Shown here piece after piece: positions 1-12,006 of a stretch of 64,000 nt of DNA. Made by a program: the position numbers and the translations under genes. The stretch covers positions 11,082,517 to 11,146,516 of the forward strand of contig NC_087066.1 of NCBI RefSeq assembly GCF_963678635.1, in the 5' to 3' direction. This stretch comes from Symsagittifera roscoffensis. Lineage: Eukaryota; Xenacoelomorpha; Acoela; Convolutidae. The notes under the pieces were generated by a model. It was not told where the DNA came from. It did not search any database and worked only from the letters and a program-made list of their open reading frames with translations. How positions within the stretch are numbered: position 1 is the first letter of the stretch; each line of letters begins with the position of its first letter.

Positions 1-419
1 GCCTAGCGAAAAAAAATGATCAAAATTGAAAAACTGATATTATTTCCAAATAGAATGGCAAGTAATCAGTAATGAAAAGTATTTCAAAGCTGTAGAACTT
101 TGCAAAAACTCAATTTAAATTTTGTACTGACTTGAGTTGTCTGGAACCTCAGGTTTTTTTGGTAAAGTTAGTTTTGATTAATTGGAAACCCTTTTCAAGT
201 TCATTTGTAGTGTAAGCTGTTTTGAATTTTGAGTTTCAATTTGAAGGCCAAGTGATTAACAAGGTCATATACGTTCGAAGTTTGTGCAGCAAAACTTTTG
301 CCGTTTTTTCTTGGTTTTAACCGACGCTTTGTTTTTGCTTTGATCGGTTAACCGCTTTATTTTCAATTTTTAGTTTTTTTGTTATTTTATTATGGTATCT
401 TATGTCGTGAGCAATTTTA
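1..419. other. AT-rich gene-free DNA
   Basis: No open frame with recognisable protein similarity and no clear repeat was seen here. The stretch is T/A-rich and leads directly into the dispersed repeat that follows. Confidence 0.5.
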
Positions 420-1545
420 GAACGAGGTAACTTTTGGAATGGTATCTTTTTGACTGGGATCTTCTCCTTTGGGTTCTTAGGGCAAGGGATCTTTTGTCAT
501 GTAAACCTCTTGAAGATCTCAACTGCTTAAAATCAAATGTAACAAGAATTTTTGCCTACAAACAAATTTTGCAACTTTTTGGATGTTTGAAAAACGCTAA
601 TTTGGCCATGCTCTGGATTAAATTAAGTGCGATTGGAACATTTTATTCATAATGTTGAAAGTGTAACGCAAATTATTAATTTCGTACAACTGAAATTTCA
701 ACAATTGATTTTTGATAGGTTGTCCAAAATTTACAGATTTTCAGTATTTTCTTTTCCGAAAAACCTTCCGATAGAGAAGAGAATGAGGGGTATAGTCGGA
801 ACGTTCAGATTTTGCCCTGATATTTGAGCAATCTTCTAATTTATTATAGTGTTCCTGCAGCAAAACGAGGAATTGTTCAGCATAACAATGAATAAATTTT
901 TATGGAGTAGTAGCCAAACTTCCAGAATGATATTTATTGGGAAAAAACCTCACAGCTGAAAATCATGAGCAGTGGAAGGACTTGATCAAGTTCATTGGGA
1001 CAAGGGAAGCAGCTAAACGTACGCTAAAAACATGATAGCAAAGGAAACGTTTTTCAAGATGAACAAGACTGCTCTTATCAGGCCGAAGCCGTGAATGTTC
1101 CGACTACCTTTTAAGATATATGGAGCTGTAATTAGAAGAAAAAATTAAATGTAATAACATGAAACGAAAAATAAAAATTTTAAATTTTTTTCTGGTAAAA
1201 ATCATCCTCCCACACACCATATAAAACACAAAGTGATAGATTTTGCTCTTAAAAACGAATCAAATATGACAAATAAGCTTCCTTCAGCCATATCGGAATC
1301 ATTTCTGATACGGATTGATTCTACGCTTACGCGTCAAATCGCTAAATAAATCGCGCCCTAACTACTCAAAATGGCCAAATTGGCAATCTTCCAACCTCCA
1401 TAACTTGACTAAAAACGATCCCAGGTAAAATCTTTTCAAATTCAAGCTCAAGACAATAAAACCGTTTAAATGATATTTTAAAATGCCGTCGAAATTTGCT
1501 AGCTAAAAAGTTTATTTTTGTCTGAAGAAAAAAATCCACCCCGTG
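420..1545. repeat. Dispersed repeat with inverted ends, copy 1
   Basis: About 1,039-1,545 matches 51,940-52,395 in the same orientation, sharing a block that begins with ACAAGACTGCTC, a block with CTTACGCGT, and the end TCTGAAGA followed by an A-run and CCACCCC. About 504-680 (CTTGAAGAT, AAATCAAATGT, TTTGGCCA, CATAATG) matches 51,545-51,725 in reverse complement. The segment with TTTGGCCAT near 600 is itself the reverse complement of ATGGCCAAATTGGCAAT near 1,371, so the element has long inverted ends. Long inverted ends and the adjacent Mutator-like transposase fragment suggest a Mutator-type non-autonomous element; that assignment is inference. Confidence 0.5.
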
Positions 1546-1916
1546 AATACTTTTACGAAACTGACATCAAAGAATGCTATTTTCACCTCTGTCAGAGCTT
1601 TATGCGGAAAGTATCCGAATTGTGCCCTAAAATGACTCACATATCAAACTGCGAGCTAGTCTTAGCGCTGAATATGATTCATGCGCTTAGTTTTGTGCCG
1701 GAGTCAAAAGTGGAAATGGGATTCGACCTAGTAGCTGAGGAAATATGCAGTGTGGCAACCAAACTGGATATTTCACAAAGTGATCTCAAAAAGTTAGACG
1801 AGCTCACGGCTTATTTCCAAAAAAAACTTACATTGAAGGAAATTAATTGGCCGAAAAACCCTCTTTCCTATTTCTTTACTGAACTCCTATTTACGGGAGG
1901 CTGGGTTGGGGATTGA
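1518..1916 (+). mobile_element. Mutator-like (MULE) transposase fragment
   Basis: A 132-codon open frame, too short to be a full transposase. Its order of motifs resembles the region after the catalytic core of MULE/FLYWCH-associated transposases: a FHLCQSFMRKV block (the usual pattern is FHF.Q...RKVQ.LGL), then ALNMIHALSFVPESKVEMGF (usual R.L.ALAFVP...V...F), and YFFTELLFTGGW near the end (usual YFE..YIG). The frame begins inside the end of the flanking repeat (the CCACCCC end), so the first roughly ten codons are not transposase. There is no DDE catalytic aspartate in what remains. This is a relic, not a host gene. Which MULE subfamily it belongs to was not determined. Confidence 0.6.
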
Positions 1917-2594
1917 CCTAAAAAGAGATAACAATTTTTTCAAATTTTTTTGAAAATCCTCCCCCCCCCCCCCCCTATCGAACAATTCCTAGATCCCCGA
2001 CTGGATATAACTACATATTGCCACGTCAGATGATCATTGATTTTCTTTAAAATATATAACAAAAAGATGTGATTGTTTTAATGTGGCTATGAGGCCTGTT
2101 TCGAGAAATTCAAAGGTCGAAAATCGTGGCCTGTGTTTTTAGACAAGATATAGGTTATTTGTTGTAATCAAAGATTGAAAACTACATATTCTGCCATCAC
2201 AAAGAACCTTCAGTCAGAGTTTGATTCTTTTAGGTAAAAGCACTGTGCGTGAACTACGTTATAAGCAATGATTTGAGAAGACTTCTGGAAAAACTCTTTT
2301 TTGTTCATAAACTGGTGTAACATTTTTAGCATTTTTTAGCAAAAAGTTTAGCATTTTGTATGGAATTGTATGACAAGCATTTTTGTTGTGTTGATGTAAA
2401 ACCGGGCCTCGCCAATCGCTTCGAAAGTGTAGGATGCACTTTCATATTTAGGATGCCAAATAATAGAACCGGTCACCATTGAAAAGAAAGCGTCTTTATA
2501 GTTGTGTTGAATTACAGTAATTCAACCACCGATAGAGTTATCTGCCCAATCACTCGTTGCATCCAGTGATTATAAGGTTTGGGAACTGCAGCCC
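1917..2594. other. Gene-free DNA with poly-C tract
   Basis: No coding signal was recognised. A run of 15 C residues lies at 1,961-1,975, one of three long C runs in the window (others at 8,504 and 61,997). Confidence 0.5.
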
Positions 2595-4255
2595 ATGAAT
2601 TCCCGGATTGACATTCATGCAAGAAAATTGACTATCATACAACTTCATATATAGATACAATTTCATCAAAGAAAAAAATCGTGTGACAAGCATTTTTTCT
2701 TCCAAAATTTTTTTAAATCAAAATGTACCTTTAAAACAAAACAAATTGGTGGCAGTTTTGATTATATGAGAGCAATTTTGGTATCAAAATTCCGGGGTTG
2801 ACCTCCAAAAATTGAAAATGCTTATCTTACATTTCCCCAACCGAAAATGCTTATCTTACATTTCCCCAACCGAAAATGCTTATCATACAATTGCCTACAT
2901 CAAATTGTATATGGAAAAATGCTAATCATATAATTTTCATACAATTTTAAAAAAAATTTCAAAGTAAAATTTTAATTTTTTGTTTGCTATGCACAAAAAT
3001 TGAAGTTTTTTCCGTTTCTCTGGATAATTTTTTTTAAACAGGCTGAAAACTCCTGTTTTTTTTTGTATGGCATGTTTATATATGCCTTGATCAATGTTTG
3101 ATAAGTTGAAAATTCATTTTTAAAAAAATCATCTTTCAAAAATTTTGCCAAAATTTAAAAGTTTGATGCTTTCACTATATGATGTAATACTGAAATAACA
3201 CTATAGTGAAGTAATACTATTACAATTCAGATCGTTTCCAATGTATTGTCAATTTTAGACGATCAACTTTTTGGGAGCTCTAGTGTTGAGTACACCATGG
3301 GTTTAGTCACTTGTGTTCGGTCACGAACACATCCCAAAAAACTTGAGAAATAAAATTTAGAGAAAATCAATTTTTTGGTTTATGAAAAAATGCTTGTCCT
3401 ACACTTTTCATTTATGAAAAAATGCTTATCCTAGAGTTTTTTAAAAAATTTTCTGAGTCTATGAAACTGTAGGAAATTGTAGGATAAGCATTTTTTCATA
3501 AATGGAAATTTTAGGACAAGCATTTTTGGTCAACCCGGGTTTTTGCTATCACAGAATTTCAATATTTCTTAGGTACTTTCAAATATTTCAAATACTTTTT
3601 GTGTCTATAACGTAGTCCGGCTTGAGTTTTTCATCCAAAAAATCCAAAAACCACAAGCAATTGATTTTTTATTACCGCTATTCTTTCTGCTTTGTTTTCA
3701 TATGCTAAGGTGGTCATTTTGTAACAAAAAACAGGCCTTTTTTCTTAACCACCGAAGATTTCGAAGCAAAACTTTTTAAAACTATTTCCAAAATTTTACG
3801 TTTTTGGTATATAAATTTGTGTCCACATAAAGCTGTGATTTTCGCGGGGTAACTGCCAGTTACCATCTGGGTTTTTTTGACAAAATCCTTGGTTAGTGTG
3901 TTTTGGATGAAACACAAAAATTCAAAACGAAAAAATTTTTTTGTTCTTTCATTTATGGATAAAATGCTTGTGTCAAACTAGTTCATATTATGAAAAAATT
4001 GCTTATCATTCAATTTTATAGTACAAAAATTTGCATTTTGATAAATTTGAAACATCTTTGTGATAGAATGTATGGCAAAAAACTTGTTATTTTATTCCAG
4101 AATGTTGCAAGAAATGCTTTTTATAAAATTTCCAACTAAAGAAAAAAGCTTACGATGTAATTTTCATATTATTTTTTTGGTCTACGAAAGAGTATGATAA
4201 CCCTTTTAATCATAATAAGAAACTGTATGATAGGTTTTTCGTCAACCCGGGTGGT
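2595..4255. repeat. Foldback-type repeat cluster with CCCGGGTTGAC ends
   Basis: Many copies of the short motif AATGCTTATC(A/T)TACA appear on one strand in the left part (2,810-2,930) and as its complement, GATAAGCATTTTT or GACAAGCATTTTT, in the right part (3,480-3,520). The block is bounded by CCGGGGTTGACC near 2,796 on the left and GGTCAACCCGGGT ending near 3,540 on the right, that is, inverted termini. A second, shorter unit follows and ends with GTCAACCCGGGTGG near 4,250. A short third copy lies near 7,985-8,106. No transposase is visible, so the cluster looks like non-autonomous inverted-repeat elements. Boundaries are approximate. Confidence 0.5.
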
Positions 4256-4339
4256 TTTAAACACTAGTGAATCACTGAGTGAGATTATCTACAAATACCC
4301 CACATACATGGCATGGCATCTTTTATTCAATACTTTAAG

Positions 4340-6240
4340 CGCAAGACTGTATAGAACTGCTAGTGTGGGATGATAGGACGAATGAAATTGCGGATCGACT
4401 ACAGAAGACAATCAACATAATGCTGGCTAGGTTTGACAGACAAAATTTTTTTTTTGAATTGCTCGTGGTAGATGAGCAAACATATCACAGCGACAAGATT
4501 GGCTGTGTTGATCCAGTGAAGAACTGTCGTGCTGTCGAACCAAAGAGCCAAGCTGTTTATCGTGATGTCGTGCTAATCAATCTTTCACATACTTGGCTAG
4601 TTTGCTTCCATTGGTTGCAACTTAAAGCTCCAGGTTCAAAACATTTTTTTATTTCGATGGGTAACACTCGTGCTTTTCCGATTATAAACTTTAGGTCCAC
4701 TGGGTTGTCGTTTTAAGCTATCCTGACGTATGCAAACTCTAAGACGTCGGTGAACACGTGCAGTTGAATATCAAATGCTTTTTTTTTGTGGTCGGAAGTA
4801 CGTTCGAGGTAGTTCCACTTTAATTAATTCTACGATTTCGTCAATCCAATCGTTGATGTCGGACAAAATCTTCAATTTGAGCTCTTTTTTCACAATGAGA
4901 TATTGAAGTACAGGCAAGTTATTCATCAGTTTTTTTTGAGGACGAATTGTCAAGAACATGTGAATCCGAGCAGCTCACCTAACGAGGATGCGAACTTGAG
5001 GAGTTTTCGTTGCGTGATGTCTGCTTTCCTAGATTTCTGGAGTTTCTTGGCTTGCATCGGAAACTGACCTGATTCAGGCTTCCATATGATTCCGAGAGTC
5101 TTTCCAATAGTCTGGCGTCAGTTTTGCGGTTGTCTTTATCTCTGAGGTTTTCTTCTTCGTTTTGAAGAAATTGCTGAGAATTGGACGTCCATATCATCAA
5201 AATTAATCCAGCGAGAATTAAACATGTTCTGAAGAACTGATCTCAACCTGATGGCTTCGTCGGTCATTGGAACGGCTTTGTAAAAGTAGTCAATGTAGAG
5301 ATTTTTTTGGTTATTGACACTATGTAGTGTAATTCGTCGTCAATTTCCTTTTATTGCGCATCGTCTGGTAGCGTAGCGAGCAACACATGGAGAGTCGGAT
5401 GCTGCAAAGATGTGTCACGTGTACTGGTATGTGAAGATATTCTAGTTGTCATCTTTAACAAAAAATATAGGTATGGTTGGTCTGCCTGAGCCACGAATAG
5501 CTGCATGAACATCGCTTCAATTTCGGATGAAATGGCAATTTGATTGGTCGCGAGACGATTCCAATGAGGTTGCAGAGAAGGTCGGTTCCGGTAAGCGTCT
5601 GCTTTTGAGGAAGGTACCTCTATAGTTTCTAGAGGCATGCAGTACTCAGCGTATTCAGCCGGATTTGCTTGTGTTTGTTAACGGGCAGTGAGGCAGGTAC
5701 TTACAATTGTCGATGTCGTTGCTGTTGACTTGCTTGAGGTATCCTTTGCGTAAGCCGGTCGTGATGCATTTCTCATTTTTGCCGTGATGTTCTGGTTTGC
5801 GTTGAAGTCGGGCTAGGAGGCTGTTTAGTTGCTTGTTTAGAAGCCAGTAATAGTCTTCCAAAGTAGTCCAATCAGGTATTGACCATTGTCGAGGAAGCAA
5901 GTTGCTGTTTTGACAGCGTCTTTGCTGATTTGGAGAATGTCGTAGTCAACACGTGACATACTTCGTTTTTCCCGTGATGTTACTTTTGCACGGCAATATG
6001 GGAAAACAATTGATTGTCGTCTCCTTCATGTCGTTGGGTTTTGCTGCGCTTTCTCTGCCATATAGAAATAATACAATTGGCTTGTTCCAACCAAGGGGTA
6101 CACTAGCTGCTGATTGTACTCCTTCTGTTAGTGTAAAAAAGCGGCCGAAGTCGCATCCAATGATGAGCTCAATGTCGCTCGTTGGTTACTGGGCAATGTG
6201 TATACGTCTTATTTGTTCTTTTAATAGATGCAGTTAACTA
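4340..6240 (-). mobile_element. Decayed BEL/Pao LTR retrotransposon (pol region)
   Basis: Read on the minus strand, broken frames give BEL/Pao pol modules in the expected order. At 6,237-5,953 there is a protease-to-RT linker with LIIGCD...LGW-like spacing, seen only when the minus strand is read. At 5,900-5,655 an RT entry segment contains GYLKQV followed by YLPHCPL. At 5,638-5,351 the RT core has AISSEIEAMFMQLFV, the BEL-type 'DIEAMFHQV' motif. At 5,200-4,979 and 4,959-4,771 come post-RT segments with WTSNSQQFL and FLTIRPQKKLM. At about 4,716-4,363 an RNase H-like segment has WFDSTTVLHWI. Every module is separated by stops or frame changes and no LTRs were found, so the copy is dead. Gag and integrase were not seen. 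Confidence 0.72.
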
Positions 6241-7215
6241 GGGCTGAGTTGAAATCTGGGAAGTTCCAATCCTTGATAACGCCAATGTCGTCTTTTTCGT
6301 ATGGCTGGTTTGTGTCGTTTCAGCTTCCAGCTAAAACAGTCGTTTTGGTAAACGTACTAAAACATAAAGGTACTTCTAACTACAAGTTTGAATAGGAGGT
6401 CCTCAAGAAGTCCAGCAGGTTCCAGTAACACACAAACCAAGCAAAAAAATAAACAAGTTTAACAAAACAAACCAAATAACAGTCGAAAACCGAAAAATAT
6501 TGTAGATTCGTTTCGTTTGTGGGCGCCACAGTCCAAGTCTTTATGCACGTACCTGGTTATTACGGTAAACTTCTAGGTTAACTTATCTAAAAGGCTGCAA
6601 TTATGAATTAATTAGAGAAACAGTAGAAACAAGAAACAAGAACGTTTAGAAAAAGGATGAAATTTGAAATACTTAGCGTTAACGCTAGTGGACAAAATTA
6701 ATAGCCAATTCTAGATTTCACTCTGTAAAATTCCTGTTTTCATTGTACATTTTGGACAAAATTTCCTTCGACATTCAGTAAAATTTTTACATTGACAGAA
6801 AGCAATGACCAGAGCTACCATCTGTGAAAGTGCCAATATATACTTTCAATGACTTACCAATGTAATCCGGGTCTGAAAATGCCAGTGTTCCTCATCTGCA
6901 CTAAGTTTTTTAATTCGCTTGAATAACTAAGAAACGTCTGAGTTTAGTAAAAACAATACATACTGATAGTTTCCGTTTTCTCGTTGAAAATGTTTCACGT
7001 TGCATGAACAACTTTTTTACTCCGCTTATTCAAGAAAGATTTCACTTCGATAAGATGAGATAAGATAAGAGTACCAAAAAACGTTGTGCGCCTATACCAA
7101 ACAAGACCGCGGGAAGGATTCCACGAGATGAAAAGGAAACTGGAATTGAAGTTCTAAGGAGATGACAGGTTAAGCATAGATCGATGATGGGTCACATTGG
7201 AGTCACAGAGGAAAA
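6241..7215. other. Gene-free DNA
   Basis: No coding exon or clear repeat was recognised. The left part may still hold decayed gag sequence of the adjoining BEL/Pao relic, but I could not read it. Confidence 0.4.
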
Positions 7216-7438
7216 GCTGCTCTTTTTCTTTTTCTCTCCCCACCTGCAATTTTTTATAATTAAAATTACTGTTCGCATTGTTCGATTGTCATAAAAATTG
7301 ACATGCAAATAAATTAGGCCATGGCAAAACATTTGATTTTCATAATTAACCTTGTAAAGTCTTTCGTTAGACGATAAAATTGATACTCATGTGAGGTGGG
7401 AGAGAGAGAGGGGGGGGGGGGGTGAGGAAAAAGAGCCG
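7216..7438. repeat. MITE family GGCTCTTTTTC, copy 1
   Basis: The left end GCTGCTCTTTTTC is followed by a CCCCACCTGCAATTTTT subterminal block. The right end carries GTGAGGTGGG, a G run and GGAAAAAGAGCC, the complement of the left end. It is about 220 bp with no coding capacity. Confidence 0.65.
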
Positions 7439-8490
7439 AGAAAGCAAGCGAGAGATAAGGCAGCAGCAGTCATACTATACATTTAAGAACAATCGGGAAG
7501 TTGTCCAATCTTATCTTCTAGGCCATCGCGTACGCAGCATGATTGACGGAAGAGAGTTTTCTGTTTCTCGTCGATGTATGACAAAAGACTTGCGCGGATA
7601 AAGTTCTTGTTTTGGAAAGCGACAATTTCCCGTCAGCTTGTAGACACTTTTTTTCATATCATGAAAAGGAAAATTGCAAAATGGGTACGACAAGATATCG
7701 CCGAGTGAACAAAAGGGAGAGTAAGAAAAAAACTCGAAATTTATTAGTCAACCTAACAACCCGAAATGAAGCAACCTCAATTGTCCATATGTATCTAGAG
7801 AGTTAATTTGAGTAAAAACCGTTATTTATTTGACAAGTAAATGTTTGCTTTTTAGTAAAACCACTATTTTTTTCCAGCAATACAACAAGTGATGAGCTTG
7901 TAAAGTTTGTTGAGTCAGGATGTAGTAAAAAATATAATATTCAAAGCTTATATTTGTTTTCCAGACTGTGGAAAGAAGACTTTCATAATGACTCACACTA
8001 TGAAAAAATTGCTTGTCATGCAATTTTCATTCAATCTTTTTTAGTATAGTATGATAAACATTTTTTCCTTAAACGAAATAGTATGACAAGCATTTTTTGG
8101 CAACCCGAAAGACTTTGGGAAAATTATGAATGACTGAAACTTGAGATTGATGATTCTTGGATATCATATTCTTGTCTTAAAGCAGTAAACAATTTCTACA
8201 TAAGATTCATTATCAAGTATATTGAGAATCATTCTGCAGGGTTTCAACTCTCAGATGCTTTTACCAAAAGTGATTCATTTTGAAATGTTAAAGAATATTG
8301 TAATTCACTCCAAGTAAATTGAAGAAAGGTTCAGCGCTGTAAAAACTAAGAAATACCAATTGAAAATTTCAAAAAACCATAAAGCCAAAATTGACATTTT
8401 TTGGCATGGAACTGGTAAGAAACTGGTTCGTAGAAAAACATTAACCACTAGAAAAACAGTTTAGTATGTTAGCTTTTCTTTTGAAAATTT
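7439..8490. other. Gene-free DNA with one short foldback repeat
   Basis: Two short overlapping frames near 7,511-7,806 on opposite strands show no recognisable protein. About 7,985-8,106 belongs to the AATGCTTATC/GACAAGCATT repeat family described at 2,595-4,255 and ends in GGCAACCCG. Confidence 0.45.
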
Positions 8491-8707
8491 GGCTCTTTTA
8501 ACTCCCCCCCCCCCCCCCCCCACCACCTCACACGACCACGACCATCAATTTTATGATGTAACGAGTAGATTTACAAGGTTAATTTTGAAGACTAAATATG
8601 TTTGGCACAGGTTATTCAGTCCGCATGTTAATTTTTATCACGATCGGACAATACGAACAGTAAATTTACTACTAAAAAATTGCAGGTGGGGGGAAGGAAA
8701 AAGAGCC
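8491..8707. repeat. MITE family GGCTCTTTTTC, copy 2
   Basis: It starts with GGCTCTTTTAACT and an 18-C run (8,504-8,521), then CACCACCTCACACG. It ends with TTGCAGGTGGGGGGAAGG and AAAAAGAGCC. The internal AATTTTTATCACGATCGGACA block resembles the ATTGTTCGATTGTCATAAAAA region of copy 1 in complement, so the two copies are probably inserted in opposite orientations. Confidence 0.68.
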
Positions 8708-9821
8708 GATAATTTAAATTAAAATGATTTCTCAAAACTTACAAGTGTTACTTTTGGTTTAAATAATTTTGTTCGAGCTCTTCACGTCATCCATGTTTGT
8801 ACCATTATGAAACTCAAGACTCGCCAATTCCAGCGCCCGTCAAAAACTGCATTTTTCAAACTTAAGGACTCTTATTCTCATTCTCGCGGATTTTCATGCA
8901 GAAAGGTGCTTTAAGGAAAACTACGATCAATCCCGGACGAACATAGATCTTTACTATATTTAGTAGTACGAAGCGGTTTTTTAAAGTGACCACAATTGTA
9001 ACAATTTGTATCTTTTTTTCCTTTGCACAATTTCAAATATTTTTTATACAGATGGAGCTGAGATAATTCCAAACAGTTAAACGTGATAAACAGTCTAGTG
9101 GTTGCTAGTTTGGCCATTTTTTGCGGGTTTCAATAAAGCAAAATTTTGAATATCTCGAATTTTCAACCATGTTCACGTTTGAACTAAAACTCTCTTCATG
9201 GTATCTGAACTTTGTCTATCAAATGAGAATCTTACCATATCATGTCGAGATTTCAAGAAGAGTTTAAACCGCAAAGTGGATCATAAATGTGTAAGAGGCT
9301 TAAAAAGAAGCTCCAAAACAAAGGCACTTTTAACAAACTTAGAAATTCTGGGCGACCAAAAAAAATCACGGAAATTTTAATTATGTCTTAAGTCTAAAGC
9401 GCATTGAACTATCGATTCTGAAGGTAGAAGAAAACTGGAAATCACATTGAACCCTTTTTGTGAGTGAAAAAAATCGCCGAAGTTTTAGATGGACTCTACG
9501 TTCTAATATTTGTTGAAATTGTATCACTATTTAGATGATTCAGCTTCGTTTTGTCTCATATCATAAACCTCATATAACATTTGAGCTTCGTAGCATTATT
9601 ATTTGAGATGTTATAGGTGTTTAAACTGTAGAAGTATTTGAGATGTTATAGGCGTTATAGAAGTTAGTAATATAATTTAAAAAGTCATATAAATAACAAT
9701 AATATAAAAATGTGCCGAAGCAAAATCCAAACACGAAGCATTTCAAATAATGTTTTGAGTAATTTTTTGTTTCCAGCTCTTAGTTGTCATTAAAATTTCA
9801 TCAGGTAATAGCAGTTAAAAC
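8708..9821. other. Gene-free DNA downstream of the serine protease
   Basis: No exon or repeat was recognised. The protease stop codon lies at 9,822-9,824 on the minus strand; I did not find a clear AATAAA signal within about 300 bp beyond it. Confidence 0.45.
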
Positions 9822-10347
9822 TTTACATATTCTGCTCGATCCAATCGAGGTAAGATGAAACACGAGTGTACACTCCCTTTCCATTGCATTTTTCTCTACC
9901 GTAGCTCAATATTCCATAGAGGCACTGGGGACCCTCGCTGTGTCAAAGGGTATGCAGGTCCTCCCGAGTCTCCACCACAAGTTGAGGCCCTGTTTTTATC
10001 TTCTACTAGACAAACTTTATTGTTTGAAGGACAATATTTATCATTTATTTCTCGCACTTTCATTTCCTGAAGCACCTTGGGGTGCTGTCTCGGAGAAATG
10101 GTCGTATAGCCGAATCCGCAGACAGCAATTAAACTATGTTCATAGTGTGCGGAACAGAGTGGAAGTACTCGGCTGCTGGATACATTCTTTGAAAGATACA
10201 CCATCGCTATATCGTTATCCGCTCGCCCATTGACCATTCTACCAAATTCGGGATGCATTTTCACCGTGCTGTGAATATCTATTGGATATAGTCCACCTGG
10301 TGGCGCTGGCCGAGTAAAGTCCCCAAGGCCGACCGTAACTTTTTCCA
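9822..10347 (-). pseudogene. Serine protease (S1, trypsin-like), 3' exon with frameshift
   Basis: Second exon of an S1 peptidase. The splice acceptor is TTTTAG at 10,348-10,353, and the exon opens with the last two bases of a codon, matching the single base left by the upstream exon. The frame reads EKVTVGLGDF, then DNDIAMVYL with the catalytic Asp, VCGFGYTT, and CGGDSGGPAYP with the catalytic Ser. About ten codons later, near 9,920-9,935, the frame breaks: the original frame reaches a stop at 9,896, while the frame shifted by one base continues LYGILSYGREKC...GVYTRVSSYLDWIEQN to a stop at 9,822, which is a perfectly normal S1 C-terminus. One extra base (or two missing) therefore separates the halves. 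The gap is too short to hide an intron. It is either a recent pseudogene or an assembly error in the GGGTCCCC run. Confidence 0.8.
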
Positions 10348-10394
10348 CTAAAATGCTTGCAATGATCAACAAGAATAATCGGTTGTTGTGCAAG

Positions 10395-10430
10395 TAGCCT
10401 AGAATGTTCCGACCATATTGTTAAAAAGCT
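10395..10430. repeat. Dispersed motif TAGAATGTTCCGACCATA
   Basis: The complement, ATGGTCGGA(A/G)CATTCT, occurs at about 21,562 and 41,359. At the latter two sites it follows the same A/T-rich lead-in, which includes TTTTTTCGTTCAGA-like and ACTAATTTGAAAAAAAAAA blocks. It therefore marks one end of an undefined repeat family. Confidence 0.45.
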
Positions 10431-10620
10431 ACAAAAAAAAGATTTTTTTTAAAAACTCTTTTTCAATTTTTTGTGCGGGGTGTGATGAAGGATCTGAAAA
10501 AAAGACTAGGTTTTCGGCTTTTTCAATTTTCTTATTAAATTAGGCGTATTAGATAATAGTTTTCTTTTAAAATGACTAAAAAACAAAAAAAAAGAGCCAT
10601 ATATAAGGGAAAACAAAATA

Positions 10621-10812
10621 GGGCTCTTTTTCTTTTCATCACATGCAAAATTTTTTTGAAATGAATTTTCGCTCACAATTTTCAATTGCTACAAATTTTG
10701 GCTCATTATGCCGTGACAAACATACTTGGTTTTCAAAGTTGATCTTGTGATACCCAGGGTTACACCAAAAAAATGATGCTTATATGAGGTGAGGGAAAAA
10801 GAAAAAGAGCCC
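10621..10812. repeat. MITE family GGCTCTTTTTC, copy 3
   Basis: It starts GGGCTCTTTTTCTTTTCATC and ends GAGGTGAGGGAAAAAG followed by AAAAAGAGCCC. The internal ACATGCAAAATTTTTT block corresponds to the ACCTGCAATTTTTT of the other copies. It is about 190 bp and lies inside the protease intron. Confidence 0.65.
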
Positions 10813-11898
10813 AAAACAATAATTTGATATAATAAAAAAATTGTCCGACATTCGAAGAAAGTAGCGGAAAAATTGTGCTCGGTTTGATTGGTTGTCTCCC
10901 GTCAAATTTCGCGTTTTTAACCGGCAGTTTTCGATGATGTCTTTTTTATCATTCGAAAACTACTGCTGTTCTGAACTCAAACTAAAATAATCTTCCTTTT
11001 ATTTTTTTGAGAAACTATGGTGGTTTAACGATTTCCAATTCTGCCTGTTTAGAACATTAACTCGCGATATAATTCGTGCTGTTGACGCATTAGCGGTTAG
11101 ATTCAATTCGCGCATGGGGTGATACGAGCAACCTTGTTGATCGTCCATTAATTTTTTTGAAAGCCAAAAACTCTCTATTGACCTTAAAAGGATTTCGCAT
11201 ACAAACTACACTGTAATTGCGAGAATGCCATGGAACTTTGCAGCTCGTTTTCAGGAGCTTCTAAATTGTCCATTTTACATCATAGTTAAGTTTCTGAGCA
11301 ATTAATTCATTTTTTAAAACTATTTAGTTAACTATACAACACTAATAAAAGTTGCCAGAGATACAAAATAAACCATTGTAAGCCTTCGTCAGATGAAAAT
11401 CACAATAATAACTCACAAGCTGAAGCGAGTTTATGAGATAAACTGTAGCGGCGAAAAAGACTACAACACTTGATGGTGATTGAAAATCACGCCCTAACAA
11501 GTCACTTGCAATTTACTTTTCACTTAAAACCACAAGCTGTCTTTCTTTATTACGTAATAAATGAACTGCTATAAACCCAAGGTTTGCAAAAAAGTTGCTC
11601 CAATGAATGATTCAAAAATATAAAAAATTTTCTGTATTTCCAATTTTCAAATAAACTGAATAAGTAAAACAAACAACGAGATTTTTTTCTCGTCAGGATA
11701 AATATTTTTGAATGAGAATAAAGTTTTTCGAGATAAGGGACAATGAAAATTTCAAATTCGATAAAAAAATTAATGATTTGGTATTTTGTTTATGCAAGAA
11801 ATTTAGCTTATGCAAGAAATATAGCCTATGCAAGAAATCATACTGTACTTTAAAATACATGGGGGTTATTTTAGCGAAAACTATAAAAAAAAAATTTC
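10813..11898. other. Intronic DNA without recognised repeat
   Basis: No exon, RNA gene or repeat copy was recognised in this part of the protease intron. Confidence 0.4.
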
Positions 11899-12006
11899 AT
11901 TACGAGGCCAAACTGTGCACTGGATAGGCGCTCAATTTTGTGTCACAGGAGCGTCCTTATTGCAGAAACCGCTTACAATTCACAAAACGCACATTTTGGC
12001 CCTATA
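11899..12006. repeat. MITE family CATTACGAGGCCAAA, short copy
   Basis: It begins CATTACGAGGCCAAACTG followed by TGCACTGGATAGGCG, and ends CGCTTACAATTCACAAAACG followed by CACATTTTGGCC. The two ends are inverted. At about 108 bp it is the shortest of three copies. The flanking left sequence has three near-identical copies of TTATGCAAGAAAT just upstream (11,790-11,840). Confidence 0.6.

Noticed and set aside
2810-3530. CRISPR-like array from the recurring AATGCTTATC motif
   Set aside because: Copies are in both orientations, irregularly spaced and flanked by inverted termini in an animal genome; it is a foldback repeat.
4363-4716. 117-codon plus-strand frame
   Set aside because: The reverse strand shows the RNase H-like DSTTVLHW stretch of the BEL/Pao relic, so this frame is a shadow.
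5953-6237. 94-codon plus-strand frame
   Set aside because: It is antisense to the BEL/Pao relic; the minus strand gives the meaningful pol-like reading.
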